Below, piece after piece: positions 51,858 to 60,500 of a DNA stretch of 64,000 nucleotides. Location: the NCBI RefSeq assembly GCF_010500815.1, contig NZ_JAAAMG010000024.1, positions 1 through 64,000 of the forward strand, written 5' to 3'. Made by a program: the position numbers and the translations under genes. This DNA is from Jiella pacifica (GTDB taxonomy: Bacteria; Pseudomonadota; Alphaproteobacteria; Rhizobiales; Rhizobiaceae). Below the pieces are notes generated by a model. That model was not told the DNA's origin. It searched no databases and was given only the letters and a program-made list of their open reading frames with translations. How positions within the stretch are numbered: position 1 is the stretch's first letter; every line of letters starts with the position of its first letter.

Positions 51858-52349
51858 TCAGCGAGAGTCGCGGTCGGCCGCCGGGCTTCCGTTCGGTGCG
51901 GTCGGGGGTGTTCGAGAGGCGTCGTTGTCGGCAGCCAGGAGGCCGACCCTGGCGAAGACGGCGGCGCCGAGAAACGGGCCGAGGGCGACGGGCCGCGGCG
52001 GTGCCGCGGTCTTGGCCTGCGGAGCCCGATCGGGGCAGAACAGCGCGTGCAGCGTCGCGACCAGCCGTTCGGCCTTCGTGTCGGCAAGGCGGTAGACGAC
52101 GTTCTTCGCCTTGCGCCGCGCCTCGATGATGCCGGCATTGCGCAGTTCTCCGAGCTGCTGGGACAGCGAAGGCTGGCGCAGGCCGAGTTCCTCTTCCATC
52201 TCGGCCACCGACATCTCGCCTTCGACGAGCCGGCAGACGATCTGCAGCCGCATCGGATGGCCGAGCCGCTTCAGGAGCGCGACCGCTTCGTCGATCATCT
52301 CCGGCCGGACGAGCGCCGCAGCGCCGGGACGTTCGGGAGAGCCGCTCAT
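51858..52349 (-). CDS. bigR: BigR/SqrR-type dithiol ArsR repressor
   Basis: 163 residues: winged helix QPSLSQQLGELRNAGIIEAR, C39 (LQIVCRLVEG) and C105 (LHALFCPDR), again 66 apart as in SqrR, plus a 50-residue tail after the DNA-binding core that is Ala/Pro rich and not found in most BigR proteins. It overlaps the dioxygenase gene by ATGA. It should repress the divergent promoters at 53.9-54.0 kb until sulfide or persulfide appears. Confidence 0.9.
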   Translation of the reverse strand: MSGSPERPGAAALVRPEMIDEAVALLKRLGHPMRLQIVCRLVEGEMSVAEMEEELGLRQPSLSQQLGELRNAGIIEARRKAKNVVYRLADTKAERLVATLHALFCPDRAPQAKTAAPPRPVALGPFLGAAVFARVGLLAADNDASRTPPTAPNGSPAADRDSR

Positions 52350-53236
52350 CGGGCGTCCTCCCAAGGTGCGCCGGCAAGCCGGTCGAGCGGGATCTTCAGA
52401 TAGCGCGTGCCGTTGTCCTCGGGCTCCGGCAGCCGCCCGCCGCGGGTGTTCACCTGCAGCGCCGCGAGGATCAGGTTGGGCATCGACAGCGTCTTGTCCC
52501 GGCCCTCGCGCAGTTCGACGAACTCCGCCTCGGTCCTGGCCCGGGTCAGATGGATGTTCGCCCGCTTCTGTTCGCCGATGGTGGATTCCCATGCGGGCTC
52601 CCGGCCCCCCGGCTGGTAGTCGTGGCCGGTGAAGACGCGGGTCGCATCGGGCAGGGCGAGGATCTCCTGGATCGAATGCCACAGCACCCTGGCGCTGCCG
52701 CCGGGAAAGTCGGCGCGGGCCGTACCCCCGTCCGGCTGGAACAGCGTGTCGTGGACGAAGGCCGCGTCGCCAATGACATAGGTGATCGAGGCGAGCGTAT
52801 GGCCCGGCGAGAACAGGACCTTCGCGTCGATCTCGCCGACCTTGAAGGTCTCGCCGTCGGCGAACAGCTTGTCCCATTGCGAGCCGTCGGCCGGAAAGTC
52901 CGGCCAGTTGTAGATGTCCTTCCAGAGCGCCTGGACCTTCGTCACCTTGTCGCCGATCGCCGTCGGCGCGCCGGTCTTTGCCTTGAGGTATTGGGCGGCC
53001 GAGAAGTGGTCGGCATGGGGATGGGTGTCGAGGATCCACTCGACGGTCAGGCCCTGCGTCGCGACATAGGACAGGATCTCGTCGGCCGACAGCGTCGCCG
53101 TCGCGCCGGACTTCGGGTCGAAGTCGAGAACCGGGTCGATGATCGCGCAGCGCTTCGTCGCCGGACAGGCGGCGACATATTGGACGGAGAAGGTGCGCGG
53201 GTCGTAGAAGCCCTTCACGATGGGAGAAGCGGTCAT
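52346..53236 (-). CDS. persulfide dioxygenase-like metallo-beta-lactamase protein
   Basis: 296-residue MBL-fold enzyme of the ETHE1/Blh family that oxidises glutathione persulfide to sulfite. The iron ligands are in DTHPHADHFSA, with later SPGHTLAS and FTGHDYQPGG. It lacks a DUF442 domain of its own; that domain is on the SQR. It shares ATGA with prx upstream and with bigR downstream. Confidence 0.9.
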   Translation of the reverse strand: MTASPIVKGFYDPRTFSVQYVAACPATKRCAIIDPVLDFDPKSGATATLSADEILSYVATQGLTVEWILDTHPHADHFSAAQYLKAKTGAPTAIGDKVTKVQALWKDIYNWPDFPADGSQWDKLFADGETFKVGEIDAKVLFSPGHTLASITYVIGDAAFVHDTLFQPDGGTARADFPGGSARVLWHSIQEILALPDATRVFTGHDYQPGGREPAWESTIGEQKRANIHLTRARTEAEFVELREGRDKTLSMPNLILAALQVNTRGGRLPEPEDNGTRYLKIPLDRLAGAPWEDAR

Positions 53237-53874
53237 TTCGTGACCTCCAGTGTCCGGGTTCGGTAGAGCCATTCGGATATGCCGAGGCCGTCCTCGCGCA
53301 CCATGTCGGCGAAATCGATGATTTCGTCGCCGGGCTGCCAGCCCTCCGGCGTCGCGACGTCGTGGCCGTCGGACAGCTGCAGGGCCCTGACGGTTCGCAG
53401 GACCTCGGCGACCGAGCGCCCCGTCGACATCGGGTAGAACGAGGACATCCGGACGATGCCCTGCGGATCGATGACGAAGAGGCCTCGGACCGTGGCGCTC
53501 GTGCCGGCCGCTGCGTCCAGCATGCCGTACGCTCTGGCGATGGCCATCGACGGATCCTCGCAGACCGGGAAGGGGATCTTCAGCGAGAACCGTTCCTCGA
53601 TCGCCCGCACCCAGGCGAGATGGGAGAACAGGCTGTCGACCGACAGCCCCAGCAGGTCACAGCCGATCGCATCGAATTCGTTTGCGGCTCTTGCGAAGGC
53701 GACGAATTCCGAGGTGCAGACCGGAGTGAAGTCCGCCGGATGCGAAAAGAACACCAGCCAGCGGCCGCGATAGTCCGACAGCGCCAGCTCGCCGCGCGTC
53801 GTGCGGCAGGAAAAGTCCGGCGCTGCGTCGCCGATCCGAGGCTGGAACGGCGCAAGGGGGGTGGGATGGCTCAT
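53233..53874 (-). CDS. 1-Cys peroxiredoxin (Prx6 type)
   Basis: 213 residues with the peroxidatic C53 in PADFTPVCTSEF and the long Prx6 C-terminal domain. First gene of the minus-strand persulfide operon. A second peroxiredoxin of the same class begins the divergent operon, so the pair arose by duplication or parallel recruitment. Confidence 0.92.
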   Translation of the reverse strand: MSHPTPLAPFQPRIGDAAPDFSCRTTRGELALSDYRGRWLVFFSHPADFTPVCTSEFVAFARAANEFDAIGCDLLGLSVDSLFSHLAWVRAIEERFSLKIPFPVCEDPSMAIARAYGMLDAAAGTSATVRGLFVIDPQGIVRMSSFYPMSTGRSVAEVLRTVRALQLSDGHDVATPEGWQPGDEIIDFADMVREDGLGISEWLYRTRTLEVTK

Positions 53875-54187
53875 AGGGTCTCCGTCTGCTTGAATTTCGA
53901 AATATGCATATTGTTGTCTCTTGTCAATATATGAAATTACCTATTATATGATCTGGAGCTGATATCACCGCGGAGGGTGGCAGAGGTTTCGAGGAGCCTC
54001 AGCAGGTATGATATACGTTTATATATAATCAATGATCTGAACCGCCCAGATCGGCGGTGGCGGCGCGTGGGTCCTGTCCCGGACGCAGCCATCCTGCCGC
54101 ATCGCCGCTCGCCCGTGCAGCCAACCCTATCGCCAAAGCGGCATGCCGCTCAGGCGGAGCCATCGAGACCAATGCAAGGAAACCGAA
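53875..54187. promoter_or_regulatory. AT-rich divergent control region, putative BigR operators
   Basis: 313 bp between two divergent prx genes. Two strongly AT-rich patches stand out: 53895-53952, with ATATGCATAT (53902-53911) and TCAATATATGA plus TATTATATGA; and 54008-54035, an imperfect dyad TGATATACG / TATATATAATCA (54009-54031). ATAT-rich palindromes of this kind are the known targets of BigR. One patch lies before each gene. Confidence 0.65.
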
Positions 54188-54826
54188 ATGTCCCTCAGGA
54201 TCGGCGACACCGCCCCCGACTTCGAGATCGACACGACCCAGGGCCCCATCCGCTTCCATGACTGGGCGGGGGGCGCCTGGGTGTTCTTCTTCTCGCATCC
54301 GGCGGACTTCACCCCGGTCTGCACCACCGAGATGGGCCGCACGGCGCAACTCGCGCCGGAGTTCGAAAAGCGCAACGTCAAGCCGCTCGGGCTCTCCACC
54401 GACAGCGTCGAGGAGCACCGTGCCTGGATCTCCGACGTCGAGGCCACCCAGCACACGACGCTCAAATTTCCGATCGTCGCCGACAAGGACAAAGCCGTCG
54501 CCGCCTTCTACGGCATGATCCACCCAGGAGAAGACGACACGGCCGCCGTGCGCAGCGTCTTCCTCATCGATCCCGCCATGAAGATCCGCCTGACCATGGC
54601 CTATCCGATGACCATCGGCCGGAACTTCTCCGAGATCCTGCGCGCCATCGACGCGCTGCAGCTGACGGATCGCATGACCGTCGCCTGCCCGGCGGACTGG
54701 CAGCCCGGCGACCGCGTGATCATCCGCAACTCGCTGTCCGACGAAAAGGCCAAGGAACAGTTCCCTCAGGGCTTCGAGACGCTGCGGCCGTATCTCAGGC
54801 TGACCGACATCGGATCCGGCGCCTGA
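54188..54826 (+). CDS. 1-Cys peroxiredoxin (Prx6 type)
   Basis: 212 residues, peroxidatic C45 in PADFTPVCTTEM, with NLPA-like long C-terminal region and a second cysteine in VACPADWQPGD. It reduces peroxides and possibly persulfides. The start MSLRIGD follows AAACCGAA, not a strong ribosome-binding site, but the next gene upstream is divergent and no other ATG fits. Confidence 0.92.
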   Translation: MSLRIGDTAPDFEIDTTQGPIRFHDWAGGAWVFFFSHPADFTPVCTTEMGRTAQLAPEFEKRNVKPLGLSTDSVEEHRAWISDVEATQHTTLKFPIVADKDKAVAAFYGMIHPGEDDTAAVRSVFLIDPAMKIRLTMAYPMTIGRNFSEILRAIDALQLTDRMTVACPADWQPGDRVIIRNSLSDEKAKEQFPQGFETLRPYLRLTDIGSGA

Positions 54827-54903
54827 TCGGCTGCCGGCGGGATGCTCGTCCTGCCGGCCGTCGTCACCGGCGGGCAAGCCGCCACCAACCAAGGAGACGA
54901 ACG

Positions 54904-55113
54904 ATGACCGTAAACATGGGCAAGCTCGACCGCGGCTTTCGGCTGGTGGTCGCCGCCGCACTCTTCTTCCTCGCCGCCGGCACGACCGTCGGCGACGGAA
55001 CCTGGCTCGAATGGGCCTTCTACGGCTTCGGCGCCGTCGCGCTTCTGACCGCCCTCGTCGGCAACTGCCCGCTCTACTCGCTGCTCGGCATCAAGACCTG
55101 CCGTGTGAGTTGA
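54904..55113 (+). CDS. DUF2892 (YgaP-type) small membrane protein
   Basis: 69 residues with two spans (RLVVAAALFFLAAGTTVGDG and LEWAFYGFGAVALLTALVG) and a cysteine pair in GNCPLYSLLGIKTC. This domain is the membrane half of rhodanese YgaP and is often next to persulfide genes. AAGGAGACGA upstream supports the start. It lies between prx and the second dioxygenase gene. Confidence 0.88.
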   Translation: MTVNMGKLDRGFRLVVAAALFFLAAGTTVGDGTWLEWAFYGFGAVALLTALVGNCPLYSLLGIKTCRVS

Positions 55114-55146
55114 CAGCGACTTCACCCACAATGAGGAGGAACTGCC

Positions 55147-56031
55147 ATGACCTATCCTGTCCATCTCGACGTGAAGCCCAAGGTGAAGGGCTTCTTCGAT
55201 CCGGCGACGAACACGATCAGCTATGTCGTCAAGGATCCGGCATCGAGCGCCTGCGCCATCGTCGACAGCGTCATGGACATCGACTATGCCGCCGGCCGTA
55301 TCAGCTACGCCCATGCCGACGAGATCGTCGCCTATGTGAAGGCGCATGATCTGAAGGTCGAGTGGCTGATCGAGACCCATGTCCATGCCGACCACCTGTC
55401 GGCGGCGCCATACATCCAGGGCAAGCTCGGCGGCAAGCTCGGCATCGGCAGGAACATCACCGTCGTGCAGGAAACCTTCGGCAAGATCTTCAACGAGGGG
55501 ACCGAGTTCCAGCGCGACGGGTCGCAGTTCGATCGGCTGTTCGACGACGGCGACACCTATAGCGTCGGCGGGATGGAGTGCGTCGCGATCCACACGCCCG
55601 GCCACACACCGGCCTGCATGACCCATGTGATGGGCGACGCCGCCTTCGTCGGCGACACGCTGTTCATGCCGGACGGCGGCTCGGCCCGCGCCGACTTTCC
55701 CGGCGGCGATGCCGCCACGCTCTACGATTCGATCCAGAAGGTGCTGGCGCTGCCCGAGGAGACCCGTCTCTTCATGTGCCACGATTACGGCCCCAACGGC
55801 CGCGACATCCGCTGGGAGACCACCGTCGGCGAGGAGAAGGCCCACAACATCCATGTCGGCGGCGGCAAAACGAAGGAGGAGTTCGTCAAATATCGCACCG
55901 AGCGGGACGCGACCCTCGACATGCCGAAGCTGATCATCCCGTCGTTGCAGGTGAACATGAAGGCCGGCGCGCTGCCCGAGCCGCAGGTCAACGGCAAGCG
56001 CTACCTGAAGGTGCCCATCGACGCGCTATGA
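55147..56031 (+). CDS. second persulfide dioxygenase-like MBL protein
   Basis: 294 residues, paralogue of the minus-strand dioxygenase (same HVHADH / HTPGHT / CHDYGPNGRD frame). Metal ligands are in ETHVHADHLSA. TGAGGAGGAA upstream sets the start. It ends the plus-strand prx-DUF2892-pdo unit. It ends 59 bp before the convergent DUF6522-like gene. Confidence 0.9.
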   Translation: MTYPVHLDVKPKVKGFFDPATNTISYVVKDPASSACAIVDSVMDIDYAAGRISYAHADEIVAYVKAHDLKVEWLIETHVHADHLSAAPYIQGKLGGKLGIGRNITVVQETFGKIFNEGTEFQRDGSQFDRLFDDGDTYSVGGMECVAIHTPGHTPACMTHVMGDAAFVGDTLFMPDGGSARADFPGGDAATLYDSIQKVLALPEETRLFMCHDYGPNGRDIRWETTVGEEKAHNIHVGGGKTKEEFVKYRTERDATLDMPKLIIPSLQVNMKAGALPEPQVNGKRYLKVPIDAL

Positions 56032-56089
56032 ATTCGATCGGTGCGCCACGGCGAGAGGACCGCACCGTGTGAGGCAATCCAAGCGGACC

Positions 56090-56389
56090 TCATTCGGGTG
56101 CGCAGAAATCGTTCGGGCTCGCCAAAGACAGCGCCCCATCGGGAGGCAAGTGAAACCGCAGGCTGCGGCCGCGATAGCGGAACGTGAGGCGGTAGTGCCC
56201 GATATCGGCATCGATGCCGCGCTCGACCGTCGCGTGCACATTGCCTCGCCGCATCTCGGCGATGAAGAACGCGGCCGGAATGCCGAATGCCTGAGCAATC
56301 TGCGCGCCGTCGACCTCCAGGTCGTCGTCGCCAGCCGGCCGGGCGTCATCCATTACCGCGCCCGGCACCAGGTCAGCGGTCGGCTTCAT
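56090..56389 (-). CDS. DUF6522-like small protein, nsrR operon
   Basis: 99 residues. I recognise it only as a conserved protein of the kind named DUF6522 in NO- and denitrification-linked loci of Paracoccus and relatives (DDLEVDGAQIAQAFGIPAAF, TVERGIDADIGHYRLTF). Soluble, no cofactor motif. It is translationally coupled to nsrR by ATGA, so it is probably part of the NO response. Confidence 0.7.
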   Translation of the reverse strand: MKPTADLVPGAVMDDARPAGDDDLEVDGAQIAQAFGIPAAFFIAEMRRGNVHATVERGIDADIGHYRLTFRYRGRSLRFHLPPDGALSLASPNDFCAPE

Positions 56390-56859
56390 CGCGATGCCTC
56401 GATTTTCCCCGCCGCGATCCGCCCGGCCGTCGCGGGAGCTTCGGCCAATGGGAACAGGGAGAGGATATCGATTTCCCGTTTCGGCAGATCCGCAAAAGTA
56501 TAGCGGTCGAGCACCGACAGGAACGCCCCGACCGCTTCGCCGAGCACGCCGGTCATCCCGCAGGCCGGGGCGATCACGCAGTTCCGGCAGTCGGCAAGAT
56601 CGAACCCGTCCTCCGTCGCCCGGACGATCTCGCCGATCCGGATCGAGGAGGCGGGCTTGGCGAGCCTGATGCCGCCGGCGCGGCCGCGCAGGGTCGTGAC
56701 GTAGCCGGCCTTGCCGAGTTCGTGCACCACCTTGGTCAGGTGGTTATGCGAGATGCCGTAAGCCTCGGCGATTTCTGCGATCGAACACAGCCGGTCGGGT
56801 CGGGCCGAGAGGTAGATCAGCACACGCAGGGAATAGTCGGTGTAGCGGGTCAGTCGCAT
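56386..56859 (-). CDS. nsrR: NsrR, Rrf2-family nitric oxide sensor
   Basis: 157 residues. Rrf2 winged helix (TRYTDYSLRVLIYLSARP, YGISHNHLTKVVHELGKAGY) and three cluster cysteines C91, C94 and C100 (DCRNCVIAPAC), which hold a [4Fe-4S] cluster destroyed by NO. Start MRLTRYTDYSL is the family N-terminus; an in-frame ATG 15 nt upstream is not needed. It diverges from a truncated hemoglobin over two matching operators. Confidence 0.93.
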   Translation of the reverse strand: MRLTRYTDYSLRVLIYLSARPDRLCSIAEIAEAYGISHNHLTKVVHELGKAGYVTTLRGRAGGIRLAKPASSIRIGEIVRATEDGFDLADCRNCVIAPACGMTGVLGEAVGAFLSVLDRYTFADLPKREIDILSLFPLAEAPATAGRIAAGKIEASR

Positions 56860-56885
56860 CGGGTCGGTTCGCACGTTCCGTTGTA

Positions 56886-56908
56886 AACATGTATTTTTCG
56901 TGCATCTT
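56886..56908. promoter_or_regulatory. NsrR operator A
   Basis: 23-bp imperfect dyad with half-sites AACATGTATTT and GTGCATCTT, matching the NsrR consensus form AAnATGyATTT-N-AAATrCATnTT. It lies 27 bp upstream of the nsrR ATG, positioned for autorepression. Confidence 0.75.
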
Positions 56909-56934
56909 TTGTCCAGGGGCGATAAGGCCGTTTT

Positions 56935-56957
56935 AACATGTATTTAGTATGCATGTT
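56935..56957. promoter_or_regulatory. NsrR operator B
   Basis: 23-bp dyad with half-sites AACATGTATTT and TATGCATGTT, the better of the two sites. It overlaps two possible upstream ATGs of the hemoglobin gene and ends 13 bp before the ATG at 56971, so it would block that transcript. Centre-to-centre distance from operator A is 49 bp. Confidence 0.85.
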
Positions 56958-56970
56958 TGGAGAGGCCCCA

Positions 56971-57393
56971 ATGCAGACACCGTCGGAGCAACTGGCAACA
57001 CTGAATGAGGAGGCGCTACGCGGCCTCGTTCGGGCATTCTACGCCAAAGTGCGCGAGGACGAGGTTCTCGGTCCCATCTTCGAAGGCGCAATCGGTGACT
57101 GGCCGGCGCATCTGGAGCGGCTGACGGCATTCTGGTCGTCGGTGATCTTGGGGACCGGCCGCTACAAGGGCAACCCGTTCGCGGCCCACCTGCGCCACGC
57201 CGAGACGATCGATCCTTCGATGTTCGACCGCTGGCTGGCGATCTGGCACGAGACGACCGCCAGCCGCTTTCCGACGGAGGCCGCCGCTCTCCTTCAGCTC
57301 AAGGCCGACCGGATCGCCGAGAGCATCAAGGCGGGGCTGTTCTTCCGGCCGGACCTCGCGGTTGTGGAGCGGCAGGCCGCGCGATCGGCCTGA
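56971..57393 (+). CDS. group III truncated hemoglobin
   Basis: 140 residues of the group III (Campylobacter Ctb-like) class: VRAFYAKVREDEVLGPIF, FWSSVILGTGRYKGNP and proximal H73 in FAAHLRHAE. Such globins bind NO or O2 tightly. The start at 56971 follows GGAGAGG; upstream ATGs at 56938 and 56953 fall inside operator B. Control by NsrR makes NO detoxification the likely role. Confidence 0.9.
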   Translation: MQTPSEQLATLNEEALRGLVRAFYAKVREDEVLGPIFEGAIGDWPAHLERLTAFWSSVILGTGRYKGNPFAAHLRHAETIDPSMFDRWLAIWHETTASRFPTEAAALLQLKADRIAESIKAGLFFRPDLAVVERQAARSA

Positions 57394-57430
57394 GCCGATT
57401 GCAGCAAATTGAAATCGACCGTTCAAGCCA

Positions 57431-57464
57431 GCCTTCTTGCAAAATTGAAGACTTGCAAGAAGCC
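57431..57464. terminator. inverted repeat between convergent genes
   Basis: CTTCTTGCAA (57433-57442) and TTGCAAGAAG (57453-57462) form a 10-bp perfect stem with a 10-nt loop, followed by GCCGAAAG rather than T. It lies 40 bp after the hemoglobin gene. It may be a bidirectional rho-assisted terminator. Confidence 0.5.
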
Positions 57465-57590
57465 GAAAGACCAGGCCGGATCAAGCCGTCATGGATGCTT
57501 CATGGACGACCCTCGTCACCGGGCTTGGGACGGGAAGCGCCGCCGGCGGAGCAGCCTCGGCAACCGGCATGCCGCGGCCTCGGCCGCCAC

Positions 57591-60500
57591 CTATTCCGCC
57601 GCCTCCCGGCGCTGCAGGACGCTGGCCATCGCCGCTCTCAGCGAGGCTGGTTTCAACGGCTTCGTCAGCACCTGGACGCCGAGCGCCAGCGCCTGATCGC
57701 GGACCGTAGCGGACCGATCGGCGGTGATCAGGATGGCGACGAGCCCCGGGTCGAGCCGGCGCCTGATCTCGGCGATCGCCTTGAGCCCGTCGCTGCCTTC
57801 GTCGAGATGGTAGTCGACGAGCGCCAGTTCGGGCTTGAACTCGGAGGACGAAAGCGCTGCAATCGCTTCCCCCGCGGAGACAAAGGCCTCGACCCTGCAT
57901 CCCCAGCCGGACAAAAGCGCCTTCATGCCGTCGCGGATGGCGCCGTCGTTGTCGATGCAAAGCACCCGCGTCCCGTCGACGGTGAGGCCCATCGGCGTCC
58001 GCAGCGAGGCCGACGACGCCAAGGCCTCGAATTTCGGTTCGGCGAGCGGCAGGCCGACGCGGAACGAGGTGCCGCGGCCGTGGCGCGAATGCGCCGAGAG
58101 CTGGTGGTCGAGGACGCGGGCGATCCGATCGACGATCGACAGGCCGAGGCCGAGGCCGCTGGCGGTCCGGGTTCCCTCGTCGAGCCGAACGAACTCACCG
58201 TAGATCGTCTGGAGCTTGTCGTCGGGAATGCCGATGCCGCTGTCGGCGATCTCGAGGTCGACCCGGTCCGGGCCGCGTCGGCGCACACCGACGACGATCT
58301 TGCCCTGCCGCGTATATTTCACGGCGTTGGAGACGAGGTTCTGCACCAACCGGCGCAACAGGTGGCGGTCCGATCGCACCGCGACGCTGGTCTCGATGAA
58401 CCGCAGCGACAGGCCCTTTTCCTCGGCGAGGGGCCTGAGATCGGTCTCGATCTGCTTGAGCAGCGGCTGCAGCTGGAACTCGCTCGGCTTGGCTTCCATG
58501 CCGCCCGCGTCGAGGCGGGAGATGTCGAGCACGGCTCCGATGATCGCCTCGACGGCTTCCAGCGAGGAGCCGATGTTGCCGGCGAGCTCGGCGCCGGGCG
58601 AGCGTCCGTGCCGTTGTTCCAGCGCCGAGGCGTAAAGACGCGCGGCGTTGAGTGGCTGCAGGATGTCGTGACCGGCGGCGGCGAGGAAGCGCGTCTTCGA
58701 CAGGTTGGCGGCCTCGGCAGCGCGGCGCGCCTCGGCCAGGTCGCGATTGGCCGCCGTCAATTCGGCGGTACGGCGGCGGACCCGCTCCTCCAGCGTCTCG
58801 TTGATCTCTCTGAGAGCGGCGGCGCGGCGGACCCGTTCGGTCATGTCCGAGATCGTCGCGACGAGGCCGCCGTCCGGCATCGTGTTGACGCGCATCTCGA
58901 TGGTCCGGCCGGACTGGCGCAAGGCGATCTGCCGCTGGGCGGGCGGAAGCGTCAGCTGGTCGAAGCTCGCGGCGTATTCGCCGGCGTCGATCTCGCCGTC
59001 GCGCAACAACTGGTCGAAGACGGCAGTCAGCGGTGTTCCAACCTGGCCGAATTCGGGCGGAAGACCGATCAGGTCTCGGAACTGGCGATTCCAGAAGGTC
59101 AGGCAGAAGTCGCCGTCGAAGACGGCGAGGCCCTGATCGACCTGGTCGAGCGCGATACGCAGGAGATCACGGTTGTATTGGAGCGCCTCGGAGGCGTCGT
59201 CGAGAAGCTGCAGGGCCGTGCGACTGGAATCGGCATGGCGCTCGAACAACAGCGACAGGACGAGCCGGGACGATGCCGAGCCGATCGCCGAGGCGAGCAG
59301 TTGCTCGGAAAAGTTGATCGTCCTGCCGTCAGCCGTCTCTCGATCGTCGAGGCTGCCGTCGTGGCTGCTCGCAAAGGCCGAAAAGGCGCGTTCCATGCGC
59401 TGCGCGCCGAGATAGCGGGCGATGGTCGCCTTGAGGTCGGCGACGCGCACGTCGGCGCGCGTGCGCCGGCCGGGCATCGCCGTAAAACCGTCGCGATCGG
59501 CGAAGACGGCCGCCTGTATCCGCTCGAGCGGCTTGGGCGGACGGCTGAGCGAGCCAAGCACGAGCCCGCCCATATTGGCCGACAGCGACAGGACGACGCC
59601 GAAGAGCAGCGGGTCGATCCACGGGCCGGCACCACTTTGCGGTGGAGACGCCAGGGGCAGTACGTCGATGCCGAGTGTCGGCAGGAGCAGCGTCAGCGCC
59701 CAGATCGCGATGCCGGCCGAAAGCCCCGCGAGAGCGCCGCGGGCGTTGGCTCGCTTCCAGTAGAGGCCGGCGATGAGCGCCGGGGCAAGCTGGGCGATGG
59801 CGGCGAAGGAGAGCAGCCCGATCGAGGCGAGGCCGGCGCCGTCGCCGGCAGAGCGGTAGTAGACGTAGCCGAAGAAGACGATGACGAGGATCGCCGAGCG
59901 GCGAACCCGGAGAATGATCCTGGTCTCGTCGCCCGTGCTGGCGTCGCTTCGGTCCCGGCGCTTCAGCAGCCAGGGCAGCACGAGGTCGTTGGAGATCATG
60001 ATGGAGAGGGCGACGCTGGCGACGATGACCATGGCGGTCGCCGCCGACAAGGCGCCGATGAATGCGACCAATCCCAAAAGGTCCGAGCCTGCCGACAGCG
60101 GCAAGGCGAGGACGTAGAGGTCGGCGTCGAACTGCGGGCCGAGCCGGATGAGACCGGCGGCGGCGATCGGCACGACGAAGACGTTGATCGCGACGAGATA
60201 GATCGGAAACAGCCAGCGCGCCCGCCGGATTTCGCTGCGGGTGCGGTTTTCCACGACGGTCATGTGGAACTGTCGCGGCAGCAGCAGAATGGCGAGCGCC
60301 GACAGCCCGAAGCTGGCGAAGAAGGATCCGCCGAAGGGGGTGGCGAAGGCGGTCTCGACGGCGAGGCTCGCCGTGGCGGCGTGCCAGAGGTCGGCGGGAT
60401 CGAACAGGATGAAGGTCGCCCAGATGCCGACGGCGAGGAAGGCGCCGAGCTTGATCAGCGACTCCATGGCGACGGCGAGGACCAGCCCGTCCTGATGCTC

